Of a stretch of 64,000 bases of DNA, positions 26,601-34,147 are shown in pieces. Made by a program: the position numbers and the translations under genes. This stretch comes from Streptomyces mangrovisoli (GTDB lineage: Bacteria; Actinomycetota; Actinomycetes; Streptomycetales; Streptomycetaceae). The DNA lies in assembly GCF_000974985.2 (NCBI RefSeq), contig NZ_LAVA02000058.1, positions 1 to 64,000 of the forward strand. The letters are read 5' to 3'. A model generated the notes under the pieces. The model had not been told where the DNA came from. It worked only from the letters and a program-made list of their open reading frames with translations, and searched no databases. The stretch's first letter is position 1; every line of letters begins with the position of its first letter.

Positions 26601-28397
26601 TCCGGCGAAGTACGCGAAGGCACGCTCGGTCGCCGCGGTCAGCTCGTCGGCCAGATCCGTCTCGACCCGGTCCAGTGCCTCCAGGTCGATCTGCGGCAGT
26701 TCGCGCAGGGTGCGGGTACGGCCCTGGGCGCGGCGGAGTTCGGCGAGGAGCGCCGTCCAGGCGTCCGCGTCGGCGGGCGGTTCGCCGCGGGACCGGCGCA
26801 CCAGCCCGGCGGCCTCCTCACGGGCCTGGTCCAGCTCCTGTGCGGCACGGGCGGCGAGCTGCCGGACCCTGGCCTGCTCGGCGGCCAACTGCTCCGCGGT
26901 GTTGCGCAGTTCGGTGAGCGGTTCGAGCAGTCCGGTGTCGGCGAGCCAGTAGTGGCGGTCCGCCGCCTTGGCGCAGACGTCGAGGATCAGTTCCGGTGTG
27001 GCCGTGGCCTGCTGTTCGGGTGCGGCGGCGAGCGCCGTACGGACCACGTCGAGGCATTCGGCGATGCCGTGCACCAGGTCGGCGTTGCCGATCCGTTCCA
27101 GCGGGCCGTCGCCGAGCGCCTGGGCGGCGGCGTGGTCGGCGGACTGGAACGGGGTGTGCCAGAGCTGGAGTTCATGGGTGCGCACCGGCTCGCGGTCCGG
27201 TTTGAGCAGGACGAGGGTGCCGTCGGGCAGGAGGGTGTGCGCGGCGGCCTGGAGGGCGCTCGCGGCCTCGCGGCGGACGGTGTTCCACGGCAGCAGCAGG
27301 ACCTGGGCACGGCCCGGCCGGCGCAGGACGTAGAGCAGGTCCTCGCCGTTGGGCGCGGGAACGACGGCGTCGAAACGCAGGCCGTCGGCGGCGGATCCGT
27401 CCGCGGCGGCACCGGCGCCCGCAGCGGGCGCCGTACCACCGCCGCTGTCGTTGCCGATGGCGCCGTCGTCGATGCGGAAGGTCCGGTGGCTGCCGTCCGC
27501 GAGCTCGTAGCCGCCGGGGAAGATCAGGCCCTGCTCGGCGGGGAGCAGGCGGGCGCCCCGGGCGAGGGAGTCCTGGCGACGGACCGATCCGGTACGGGTG
27601 TTGACGACGAGATGGCGGTCGGCGGGTTCGTTGTAGGGGCGGATCCGCAGGAGCAGCAGCGGTCCGGTCACCGCGTGGCCGACGGTGGCGTCCGCCAGGC
27701 TCTGGAGGGGCTCGTCGACCGGTTCCTCGAAGAGCGTCCGTCCGCCGGGCACCGCCCGGACGGTGAGGCTGCCGCCGGTGGTGGCGACGGAGACCGCACC
27801 CTCGGCGCCCTCGATCAGGATCCGCCCGTCGCTGTGCTGTTCACGTCCGGTCGGGGTCCACGGCAGCTCGGAGGCGGACGGCTGCGGCAGGTCGCGTTCT
27901 CCGTGGTTGCCGAGGTACTCGACCTCGTCGGCCCCCAACCGCCAGCTCAGGACGCGGAGATCGCCGTCGTTCCCCCCGGTGCGGAACACGGCGAGCAGCC
28001 GTCCCGACGCCGTGCGCACCAGGTCGGCGAGACGGGCGTCGCGGTAGTAGCGCAGCAGTTCGGCGAGGTCGCGGCGGAAGCGTCCGTCGTCGAGCAGGCC
28101 AGGGACCTTCTCCGGGCTGAGCGCCGTGCCGTCCAGGGTGTGCAGCGACAGCAGGCCCGCGTCGAGTGCGGGTGCCGTGGTGCCCAGCAGGAGGACGTCT
28201 GGCCGTACGGCGACCACGCCGACGGCGGTGCCCGCACCGCCGGTGCGCGGCCGGGCGGAGGCGGTCAGCTCCAGCGGGCGGGAGCCGAACGCCTCCTGCC
28301 GCCGGGAGTTCAACTCCGCCGCCCGCCGGCCCAGTTCCGCCGCGCGGTCGGCGAGGCGTGCCCGCAGGATCTGGTAGGTGCCGTCCTCGACGCCCAT
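23631..28397 (-). CDS. Giant AAA+ ATPase (DUF3686, 'DNA repair ATPase' family)
   Basis: 1588 aa. The N-terminal half is a large beta-rich domain (DUF3686 type, labelled ATPase involved in DNA repair in databases, without direct proof). Residues of about 480-820 are strongly helical and Ala/Glu/Arg-rich, probably coiled coil. A MoxR-like AAA+ module near the C-terminus has Walker A PPGYGKTT at about residue 1266 and Walker B VLLYLDDI at about residue 1328, then sensor-like AGNPYTASG. No membrane segment. ATG 28397 is preceded by GTG 28400 in frame. It is last in the NfeD-like/flotillin operon, 45 nt after the flotillin stop, so it may act on or with a flotillin scaffold. Confidence 0.9.
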   Translation of the reverse strand: MGVEDGTYQILRARLADRAAELGRRAAELNSRRQEAFGSRPLELTASARPRTGGAGTAVGVVAVRPDVLLLGTTAPALDAGLLSLHTLDGTALSPEKVPGLLDDGRFRRDLAELLRYYRDARLADLVRTASGRLLAVFRTGGNDGDLRVLSWRLGADEVEYLGNHGERDLPQPSASELPWTPTGREQHSDGRILIEGAEGAVSVATTGGSLTVRAVPGGRTLFEEPVDEPLQSLADATVGHAVTGPLLLLRIRPYNEPADRHLVVNTRTGSVRRQDSLARGARLLPAEQGLIFPGGYELADGSHRTFRIDDGAIGNDSGGGTAPAAGAGAAADGSAADGLRFDAVVPAPNGEDLLYVLRRPGRAQVLLLPWNTVRREAASALQAAAHTLLPDGTLVLLKPDREPVRTHELQLWHTPFQSADHAAAQALGDGPLERIGNADLVHGIAECLDVVRTALAAAPEQQATATPELILDVCAKAADRHYWLADTGLLEPLTELRNTAEQLAAEQARVRQLAARAAQELDQAREEAAGLVRRSRGEPPADADAWTALLAELRRAQGRTRTLRELPQIDLEALDRVETDLADELTAATERAFAYFAGADAFAAPLAAAVRAAEDAASVATAAEAERLAEGLGERADALATVTDLVTGAVAADPSATTAVLLAIGEVLAAVNRARAVLAGRRRVLLEAEHRTAHAAESALLAQATTAALAAADSPAACDDQLARLLLRLDGLETRFAEAEDLAAELAVRREEIQQAFATRRQALLDEAAARADRLAASAQRALEALRRRLAGLGSAADVHAAQATDAMALRVRAAAGHLRDLDDPVRAQEVEDGLLDAVRTALRELRDRADLSEDGGAAVRLGRHRFAVRREPVELTLQPDGDGLAFTVTGTGYRRTADLPGLAAAREFWTQPLVSESPALYRAEYLAARLLPTATGDEPLLAQVRRAAETAYDEGYERGVHDHDATAILGALLRLRSGAGLLTHPAEVRAAAQLFWAHAADDARRTAWRRRARSLARALARFGPDAVAPATAWSELAAELSEAVQAFTGSVGPAAVARAGEYLAAELADPHEGFATGVAARTLLDGFRHTDAAPDLVADLAALGADLPARRQLAAAWLGSYAAAHADGEGVPEAVAHLCAPDLPRYEITGTVQETVDGLLGAHPRVRAGRLAVRIDELPHRVAAFTEERIPAFRAFQQRRADALSAERARLRLDDHRPRPLAGFVRNQLIDRVYLPLVGDNLAKQLGTLDTTGPADRSGLLLLLSPPGYGKTTLLEYVADRLGLLMVRVDGPALGSGTTSLDPDRAPDAAARREVEKIVFALEAGGNVLLYLDDIQHVSAELLQKFIPLCDAQRRVEAVSDGVARSFDLRGRRFAVCLAGNPYTASGRRFQIPDMLANRADVWNLGEVLGGHQDLFALSFLENALAANPVLAPLAGADPADLRLLIALAEAEPGAQADQLTHSVQDLDRVLATLAHLLAVRRTVLAVNRAYIGSAAQADADRAEPPFLLQGSYRTMARLAARIDPVQSDAEIEALLDDHYLAEARTLGSAAEANLLRLALLRGRATPEQSARWEALCAAYASAARP

Positions 28398-28445
28398 CAC
28401 TGGTTTCCGTTCCTTCCGGCCGCGTGGGGCAAGGTCGTCGACGGG

Positions 28446-30473
28446 CTACTTGGCCGTGCCGTTGGCGAGTTGTACCGGGTCGACCGATACCGGGTCCGCG
28501 CCCTGCCGGCCCTCCAGCAGCTTCATCAGCAGGGCCAGGTTCCACGGGCCGCCGGCCGCCAGGCCGCGGAGCACCTCCGTCGCGTCCCCGCTGAAGCTCT
28601 TCTCGCCGCTGAGCCACTCCGCGCCGAGGGCCTGCACCGTCTCCGAGCCCTGTACGGCCCCGTCGATGGACTTGCCGAAGGACACCGCACCGACCAGCCG
28701 CTCCAGGAACACGCTGTCGCCGCCCACGATGTCGATGTCCGCGCTCTCCAGACCCGCGGCCAGGACCGCGGCCTGCGCCTCGGCCACCGTGCGCTGGACC
28801 TCCAGCGCGGCGAGGCGGACCTCCTTGTCGGCGGCCAGGCGCAGCCGGAACTCCTCGTGCGCCCGGGACACCTCGTCCAGCGCGGCCATGGCGGCGGCCT
28901 TCTCCTTGAGGCCGGCGGCCTCGCCGAGCAGCCGCTCCCGGATTCCCGCGGCCTCCGCGTTGGCCTTGCTCTCGGCCACGGCGGCCTCGGCCAGCCCGAC
29001 CTTCTCGATGGCGTCCGCCTTCTCCTTCAGGCCGGCCGCCTCGCCCTCCAGCCGGGCCCGTACACCGGCCGCGTCCGCCATCGCCTGCCGCTCCGCCACC
29101 TCGGCCTCCGCGAGTCCGGACGCCCCGGCCAGGGCGCGCTCGCCCTCGGCGCGGCGCACGTTGGCGGCGGCCTCCAGCTCCGCGCTCTTCTGCCCGGCCT
29201 CGGCCAGCACCAGTTGTTCCTTCGCCCGCAGGTGCGCGGCCTGCTCGGCGGCCTCCGCGGCCTTGATGTCCTTGACGAGCTGTTCCTGGGCCTCGGCCTC
29301 GGCGGTGATGATGACGGCCTGCCGGTTGCGCTCGGCCTCCTGGACCACGCGGACCCGCTTGATCTCCTCCTCCTGCTCGGCGACCGAACGCTCGACGGCG
29401 ACGCGCTCGCGCACCACGTCGGCCACGCCCCGCCGTTCGACCTCGACCTGCTTCTCCTTCTCGGCCTGCGCGAGCTCGACCTCCCGCTCGCGGTTGACGA
29501 CCTCCAACTGGCGGTCCTTCTCGATGCGTTCGCCCTCCACCGCGAGGACCCGCTGCCGGTTCTTCTCGGCGACCGCGATCTCCCGTTGCTGGTTCTCCCG
29601 CTGGACGCCGAGGAGTTCCTCGGTCCGCAGCAGCGCGCTGTGCGCCTTGAGCCGCTCCTCCTCCTGGACCTGCGCGGTCGCCGCCTCCTCCTGGGCGCGC
29701 AGGGTCTCGATGCCCTTGCGCTGGCGTATCTCGGCCTCGGCGCGCCGCCGTTCGAGCTCCAGCACGGCTTCGCGCGCGTCCACGTCCTGGCGGGTGATCT
29801 CCATCTCCTCGTTGCGCTGGAAGTCGTTGGTGCGGATGTGCTCCAGGGCGGTCAGCTCGGTGATCTTCCGGATGCCCTGGGCGTCGAGGATGTTGGAGGC
29901 GTCCAGCTGCTCCAGCGGGGTCTGTTCGAGGTGGTCGATCGCCGCGTCCTCGAGGTGGTAGCCGTTGAGGTCGGTGCCGATGGCCGCGACGATGCGATCC
30001 CTGAACTCCTCGCGCTTGATGTAGAGGTCGGAGAAGTCGAGCTGCTTGCCGACGGTGCGCAGCGCCTCGGCGAACTTGGCGCTGAACAGGTTCTGCAGGG
30101 TCTCCTGGTGGCTGGCCCGTTCGGTGCCGATGGCCTGGGCCACCTTGATGACGTCCTCGACGGTCTTGTTGACCCGGACGAAGAAGGTGATCTGGATGTC
30201 GGCGCGGATGTTGTCCTTGCAGATCATGCCCTCGCGGCCGGTGCGGACGATCTCGATGGTCTTCACCGAGATGTCCATGACCTCCGCGCGGTGCATCATC
30301 GGCAGGACGAGGGCGCCGGTGAAGGTGACGTCGACGCTCTTGGGCCGCGAGACGATCAGGGCCTCGCCCTGGACCACCTTGCGGAACAGCCGGCCGAAGA
30401 GCAGCAGTGTGCCCAGGCCGATGAGCAGCAGTACGGCGACCAGCACGCCGATTCCGATGGTGACGACAGACAT
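28446..30473 (-). CDS. Flotillin-like SPFH protein (YqiK type)
   Basis: 675 aa. An N-terminal membrane helix (IGIGVLVAVLLLIGLGTLLL) precedes an SPFH domain at about residues 30-220 (EALIVSRPKSVDVTFTGALV, AIGTDLNGYHLEDAAID). A long Ala/Glu-rich coiled coil with repeated GEAAGLKEKA blocks then runs to about residue 560. The C-terminal part includes ESADIDIVGGDSVFLERLVG. It should oligomerise at the inner membrane face and organise membrane domains. ATG 30473 follows AAGGGA. It sits between the NfeD/YqiJ-like gene and the AAA+ ATPase gene. Confidence 0.93.
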   Translation of the reverse strand: MSVVTIGIGVLVAVLLLIGLGTLLLFGRLFRKVVQGEALIVSRPKSVDVTFTGALVLPMMHRAEVMDISVKTIEIVRTGREGMICKDNIRADIQITFFVRVNKTVEDVIKVAQAIGTERASHQETLQNLFSAKFAEALRTVGKQLDFSDLYIKREEFRDRIVAAIGTDLNGYHLEDAAIDHLEQTPLEQLDASNILDAQGIRKITELTALEHIRTNDFQRNEEMEITRQDVDAREAVLELERRRAEAEIRQRKGIETLRAQEEAATAQVQEEERLKAHSALLRTEELLGVQRENQQREIAVAEKNRQRVLAVEGERIEKDRQLEVVNREREVELAQAEKEKQVEVERRGVADVVRERVAVERSVAEQEEEIKRVRVVQEAERNRQAVIITAEAEAQEQLVKDIKAAEAAEQAAHLRAKEQLVLAEAGQKSAELEAAANVRRAEGERALAGASGLAEAEVAERQAMADAAGVRARLEGEAAGLKEKADAIEKVGLAEAAVAESKANAEAAGIRERLLGEAAGLKEKAAAMAALDEVSRAHEEFRLRLAADKEVRLAALEVQRTVAEAQAAVLAAGLESADIDIVGGDSVFLERLVGAVSFGKSIDGAVQGSETVQALGAEWLSGEKSFSGDATEVLRGLAAGGPWNLALLMKLLEGRQGADPVSVDPVQLANGTAK

Positions 30474-30600
30474 GGCGGTTCCCTTGGACGACCTTGCCGT
30501 GGATGTGTGGGTGGAGCGTGTGGCGTGCCGAACGCCTCGGCGGACCGCGCGGGAGGAGCGCGTCGGACGCCCGCGCCGGGCGGTGGGGAGCCGGGCCGCG

Positions 30601-31452
30601 TCAGCCGGTGGCCGGCGGTGCGACGGTCGGCGGCGTGAGGGCCGGCGGGGCCGGCATGACCCAGAAGAACTCGCCGTCGTCGTCGTAGTCGTAGAGGAGT
30701 GCCGGCGCCCCGGCACGCAGTACGCCGCCCGGTCCGGCGGCGTCGTCGTGGCTCTGCCGGACCTGCACCGTGGCGGATGAGCCGTCGACGGCACGGACCT
30801 CGGCCTGACCGAAGTCGGGGCCGACGCGGCCGGTGCGGATCACGCAGCCGAGGCCGACGAAGTCCCGGCGGGAGGGGGGCGGGGCGGGGACGGGCGTCAG
30901 TCGGCTCAGCGGCCACGCGAGCAGGCGTGCGCCCGCCCAGCCGCCGGCCAGGGCGGCCGGCAGCAGGACTCCGTGGTCCTCGCCGCCGAGCAGCTCCCGG
31001 CCGGTCAGCGCGCCGAACCAGGCGAAGGCGACCACGAGCGACACCGCCACCGTGACCGGCACTCCGCCGAGGCCCAGCACCCTCCGCAGCCCCCCGTGAC
31101 CGCGGTGTCCCCCGTTTCCGCGGTCTCCCCCGTGACTGCGGTCTCCCCCGTTTCCGCGGTCTCCCCCGTGACCGCGGTGTCCCCCGTGACTGCGGTGTCC
31201 CCCGTGGACGTGGGGTCCGGCACCGGAGCCGTGGCCGAGGTGTCCGTCGCCGGAGCCGTGGCCGTGCTGTCCCGCGCCGGGCCCGTGCCCGTGGTGTCCC
31301 CCGCCGGTTCCCCGGCCGTGGTGTCCCCCGCGCGCCCCGTGGACATGGGCGCCGCCCAGGAGCACCAGCAGCCAGTAACCGGCCACCACGACGAGCGCGA
31401 ACGAGAAGACCACGGTCGGATACGCCGTGACCGCCCCCAGAAAGTCCCCCAC
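30601..31452 (-). CDS. NfeD/YqiJ-like membrane protein with Gly-His-rich insert
   Basis: 283 aa from GTG 31452, chosen because GGAGG lies upstream (12 nt) and the protein then starts just before its first helix (TVVFSFALVVVAGYWLLVLL). An insert of about 90 residues, rich in Gly, His and Arg, follows, then two more helices. The C-terminal OB-like domain (RRDFVGLGCVIRTGRVGPDF, SSATVQVRQ) is typical of partners of YqiK-type flotillins. An upstream in-frame extension to 31539 is possible. First gene of the flotillin operon. Confidence 0.87.
   Translation of the reverse strand: MGDFLGAVTAYPTVVFSFALVVVAGYWLLVLLGGAHVHGARGGHHGRGTGGGHHGHGPGAGQHGHGSGDGHLGHGSGAGPHVHGGHRSHGGHRGHGGDRGNGGDRSHGGDRGNGGHRGHGGLRRVLGLGGVPVTVAVSLVVAFAWFGALTGRELLGGEDHGVLLPAALAGGWAGARLLAWPLSRLTPVPAPPPSRRDFVGLGCVIRTGRVGPDFGQAEVRAVDGSSATVQVRQSHDDAAGPGGVLRAGAPALLYDYDDDGEFFWVMPAPPALTPPTVAPPATG
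31092..31211. repeat. 18-bp coding repeat (6-residue period)
   Basis: Six to seven copies of an 18-bp unit such as CCCCCGTGACCGCGGTGT encode GHRGHG/GDRGNG/GDRSHG hexapeptides in the NfeD-like protein. The array probably varies in length between strains by slippage. Confidence 0.8.
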
Positions 31453-31611
31453 CGCGCTCGCCCGCCTCCGCAGATCCCCCGACGGCAACCGTTCGTGTGC
31501 CGCAGGCGCAAGGGTGACATCAAGAAGGCACCGGCACACTGCATGATCCCGGAAGTCTGGGCACCCCCTTCATGTCCTGGATCGGCTCACACGGGACGGC
31601 TCCGCCACGGC

Positions 31612-32355
31612 CTACGCCTTGTTCGGCCGGCTCGCGCGCAGGATGAGCGCGGCCGTCTGCTCGGCGATCAGACGACGTTCGTCCGGATCGAGCCGGTGCA
31701 GGCCGTGCAGGGAGCGGGTACGGCCTTCCGCGGCCAGGAGAACCGCGAACTGTCGCGCGGTGAGGTCCGGTTCGTCGACGGCGAGACGGCCCCGGTCACC
31801 GAGTTCGGCCAGGTAGCGGGCGAGCGCGGCGATGATCCCGCCGCTCGCCGTGTCCCGCCACATCCGCTGGAGCTCGGGATGGCGTTCCAGTTCGGCGATC
31901 GTGAGCCGGTGCAGGGCGGCGCGGTCCGGGTCGAGCACCGCGTCCAGGATGTGCCGGCCGAGGTCGGTGAGCACGTCGTACGGGTCACGGTCCAGCGGGA
32001 ACAGAGCGGCGGGGTCGAGCCGGGCGGGCGGCGAGGCGTCGGCCCCGGGGGCGGCGGCGGATTCTGGGGCGGCGGGGTCGCCGCCGGAGTCGGAGTCGGA
32101 GTCGGCTTCACCCTGCTGCGAGCGCTGGATCGCCGCCAGGAAGAGCTGCTGTTTGTCGCCGAAGTAGTTGTAGACGGTCTGCTTGCCGACCCCGGCCTGT
32201 GCGGCGATCTCGTCCACGCTCGCCGCGGCGAACCCCTCGCGCACGAAGACCGTGACCGCCGCCGTCAGGATCGCGGCGCGCTTCTTGGCCGTCTGGTGCG
32301 ACCAGGGCTTGCCGGAACCCGGCCCGCCGGTCGCGGCACCCGTCGTGATGACCAT
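31612..32355 (-). CDS. TetR family transcriptional regulator
   Basis: 247 aa. The N-terminal TetR helix-turn-helix reads RAAILTAAVTVFVREGFAAA then VGKQTVYNYFGDKQQLF. A low-complexity Asp/Ser/Ala/Pro linker at residues 83-113 is unusual, and the ligand domain follows (TetR_C type, RHILDAVLDPDRAALHRLTI). It is divergent from an MFS exporter gene across a 76-bp region containing a 9-bp inverted repeat and should repress that gene. TAGGCT ends 6 nt before ATG 32355, suggesting a leaderless transcript. Confidence 0.92.
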   Translation of the reverse strand: MVITTGAATGGPGSGKPWSHQTAKKRAAILTAAVTVFVREGFAAASVDEIAAQAGVGKQTVYNYFGDKQQLFLAAIQRSQQGEADSDSDSGGDPAAPESAAAPGADASPPARLDPAALFPLDRDPYDVLTDLGRHILDAVLDPDRAALHRLTIAELERHPELQRMWRDTASGGIIAALARYLAELGDRGRLAVDEPDLTARQFAVLLAAEGRTRSLHGLHRLDPDERRLIAEQTAALILRASRPNKA

Positions 32356-32369
32356 GCCCCCAGCCTACG

Positions 32370-32419
32370 ACACAAGACGGAGTAGTCTAAATTTAAATTG
32401 GAACTGACCAGTCTTGTGT
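32370..32419. promoter_or_regulatory. TetR/MFS intergenic inverted repeat
   Basis: Arms ACACAAGAC (32370-32378) and GTCTTGTGT (32411-32419) are exact reverse complements 32 nt apart, flanking an A+T core (CTAAATTTAAATTGG). Each arm lies just upstream of one of the two divergent genes. Likely operators for the TetR protein. Confidence 0.6.
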
Positions 32420-32431
32420 TGGAGGGGCTAC

Positions 32432-33985
32432 ATGAGTAGGAGTGAGCGGGCGGGCGTCGCCGGGCCACGCCGTACCGTCGCCGTGCTGGCGTTGCTGCTG
32501 GGCGCGGCGATGGATCTGCTGGACACGTCATTGGTCAACACGGCACTGCCGACCGTCCGACGGGAGCTGCACGCGAGCGCCGCGGATCTGGAGTGGATCG
32601 TGGCCGGGTACACCTTCGCGTTCGCGGCGCTGCTGCTGACGAGCGGACGGCTGGGTGACCGCTACGGCTACCGCAGGGTGTTCGTCGTCGGCTGTCTGGC
32701 GTTCGGGATCGCGTCACTGGGGTGCAGCACCGCGTCCGGCGCCGGGGTGCTGGTGGCCTGGCGGTGCGTGGCCGGGGCGGCGGCCGCGGTCATGATGCCG
32801 CAGATCACCTCCCTGCTGCAGGCCATGTACGCGCCCGAGGAGCGCTCCGGCGTCCTCGGGCTGCTCGGCGCCGTCGGCGGCATCGGCGCGGCGCTCGGCC
32901 CGCTGGCCGGGGCCGCGATCCTCAGCGCCGACCTCACCTCCGAGGCATGGCGACCGGTGTTCCTGGTCAACGTCCCGCTCGCCCTCGCCGCCGCGGCGGC
33001 CGCGCTGCTGCTCGTCCCGCATGTGCCGCCTGCCCCGGACACGAGGATCGACGTGCGCGGCGCGCTCCTGAGCACCCTGGGGTTCGGACTGCTCGTCTAC
33101 GGCCTCATCGACGGCCCCGACCAGGGCTGGAGCCCGCGCGCCTGGGGTGCCGTCGCCGCCGCGGTCCCGGTCATCGGACTCTTCGTCGCCTCGCAGCGCT
33201 CACGCGGCCGGGCCGCGTCCGGCCGACCGGGGCCCGGACGTCCGGTGGCCGGCCGTCCGGTGGCCGGCCGCCTGGTGGCCGACCCTCTGACACCCGGCCG
33301 CCTCTTCGCCCACCGGTCGTTCACCGGCGGGATCGTCCTCAGTGTCGTCGTCGAGACGGTCGTCGGCGGTCTGCTGCTCGTCTCCACGCTGACCCTGCAG
33401 ACCGCCCTCGGGCTCTCACCGCTGCACGCCGGGCTGATGACCCTGCCGATGACCGGCGGCATGGTGCTCGGCGTCGCCGTCCTCGCGGAGCTGCTGCTGC
33501 CGCGCATCGGCCGTGACGTCATCGCGCTCGGCGGACTCGCCCTCACCGTCGGTGTCGCCGCCGGCAGCCTCGTCGTCGCGGTGGAGGGCGCCGGCACCGT
33601 CGTATGGCATCTGATCCCCGGCCTGATCGTGGCCGGCACCGGTCTGGGGATGATCATGGGGCCACTGTTCGCCGTCACGCTCAACGACGTCCGGGCGGCG
33701 GACGCCGGAGCCGCGTCGGGCACCCTGGAGGCCGCGGAGCAGGTCGGGAGCACCCTGGGCGTCGCCACGATCGGCTCGCTCTTCGTCTCCTCCGTGGCAC
33801 ACGGCCTCGGTTCCGCCTACGTCCACGCGACCGGGCTCGCCATCGCCCTGAGCCTGGTGATCGTCTGCCTGGCCCGGACCCTGCCGGCCCGGATCCGTTC
33901 GGAGGACGAGGTGCGCGCGGGCTGGGCGCCGCCGGCCGAGGAGGACGCGCGGACGGACCCGCACGGAGCCGGTCTGCGCACCTGA
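32432..33985 (+). CDS. MFS transporter, DHA2/EmrB-QacA family
   Basis: 517 aa with about 14 helices. Signatures are AAMDLLDTSLVNTALPTV in helix 1, LTSGRLGDRYGYRRVF (motif A) and LLGAVGGIGAALGPLAGAAI (motif C). A Gly/Arg/Pro repeat linker (SGRPGPGRPVAGRPVAGR) lies at about residue 265 between the two halves. It probably exports a toxic compound or antibiotic. ATG 32432 follows GGAGGGG at 32421-32427. Divergent TetR gene is the probable regulator. Confidence 0.93.
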   Translation: MSRSERAGVAGPRRTVAVLALLLGAAMDLLDTSLVNTALPTVRRELHASAADLEWIVAGYTFAFAALLLTSGRLGDRYGYRRVFVVGCLAFGIASLGCSTASGAGVLVAWRCVAGAAAAVMMPQITSLLQAMYAPEERSGVLGLLGAVGGIGAALGPLAGAAILSADLTSEAWRPVFLVNVPLALAAAAAALLLVPHVPPAPDTRIDVRGALLSTLGFGLLVYGLIDGPDQGWSPRAWGAVAAAVPVIGLFVASQRSRGRAASGRPGPGRPVAGRPVAGRLVADPLTPGRLFAHRSFTGGIVLSVVVETVVGGLLLVSTLTLQTALGLSPLHAGLMTLPMTGGMVLGVAVLAELLLPRIGRDVIALGGLALTVGVAAGSLVVAVEGAGTVVWHLIPGLIVAGTGLGMIMGPLFAVTLNDVRAADAGAASGTLEAAEQVGSTLGVATIGSLFVSSVAHGLGSAYVHATGLAIALSLVIVCLARTLPARIRSEDEVRAGWAPPAEEDARTDPHGAGLRT

Positions 33986-34016
33986 CCGGCGGCGGCCTGC
34001 GGGGCCCCGACTGCGT

Positions 34017-34057
34017 CGCGGGATCGCCCCGAGCCGGTGGGCCGGGGCGATCCCGCG
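34017..34057. terminator. Hairpin terminator after MFS gene
   Basis: 14-bp perfect stem, left arm 34017-34030 and right arm 34044-34057, 13-nt loop, 31 nt after the MFS stop. Confidence 0.75.
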
Positions 34058-34066
34058 AAGGTGTCG

Positions 34067-34114
34067 CGCGTCGGGTCCGCCTCGGACCTGCGCGTCGGGT
34101 CCGCCTCGGACCTG
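34067..34114. repeat. Perfect 24-bp tandem duplication
   Basis: Two identical 24-bp units (34067-34090, 34091-34114) starting CGCGTCGGGTCCGCC, directly after the terminator and before the end of the convergent deacetylase gene. Confidence 0.9.
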
Positions 34115-34147
34115 CACGTCAGCGCCCTTGGCCGCCCGCCGTTCAGG

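Noticed and set aside
25758..30638. Plus-strand open frame of 1626 codons opposite the ATPase and flotillin genes
   Set aside because: Composition is a mirror of the minus-strand codon bias (Val/Gly/Gln/Arg-rich, no domain), and it spans two well-supported genes.
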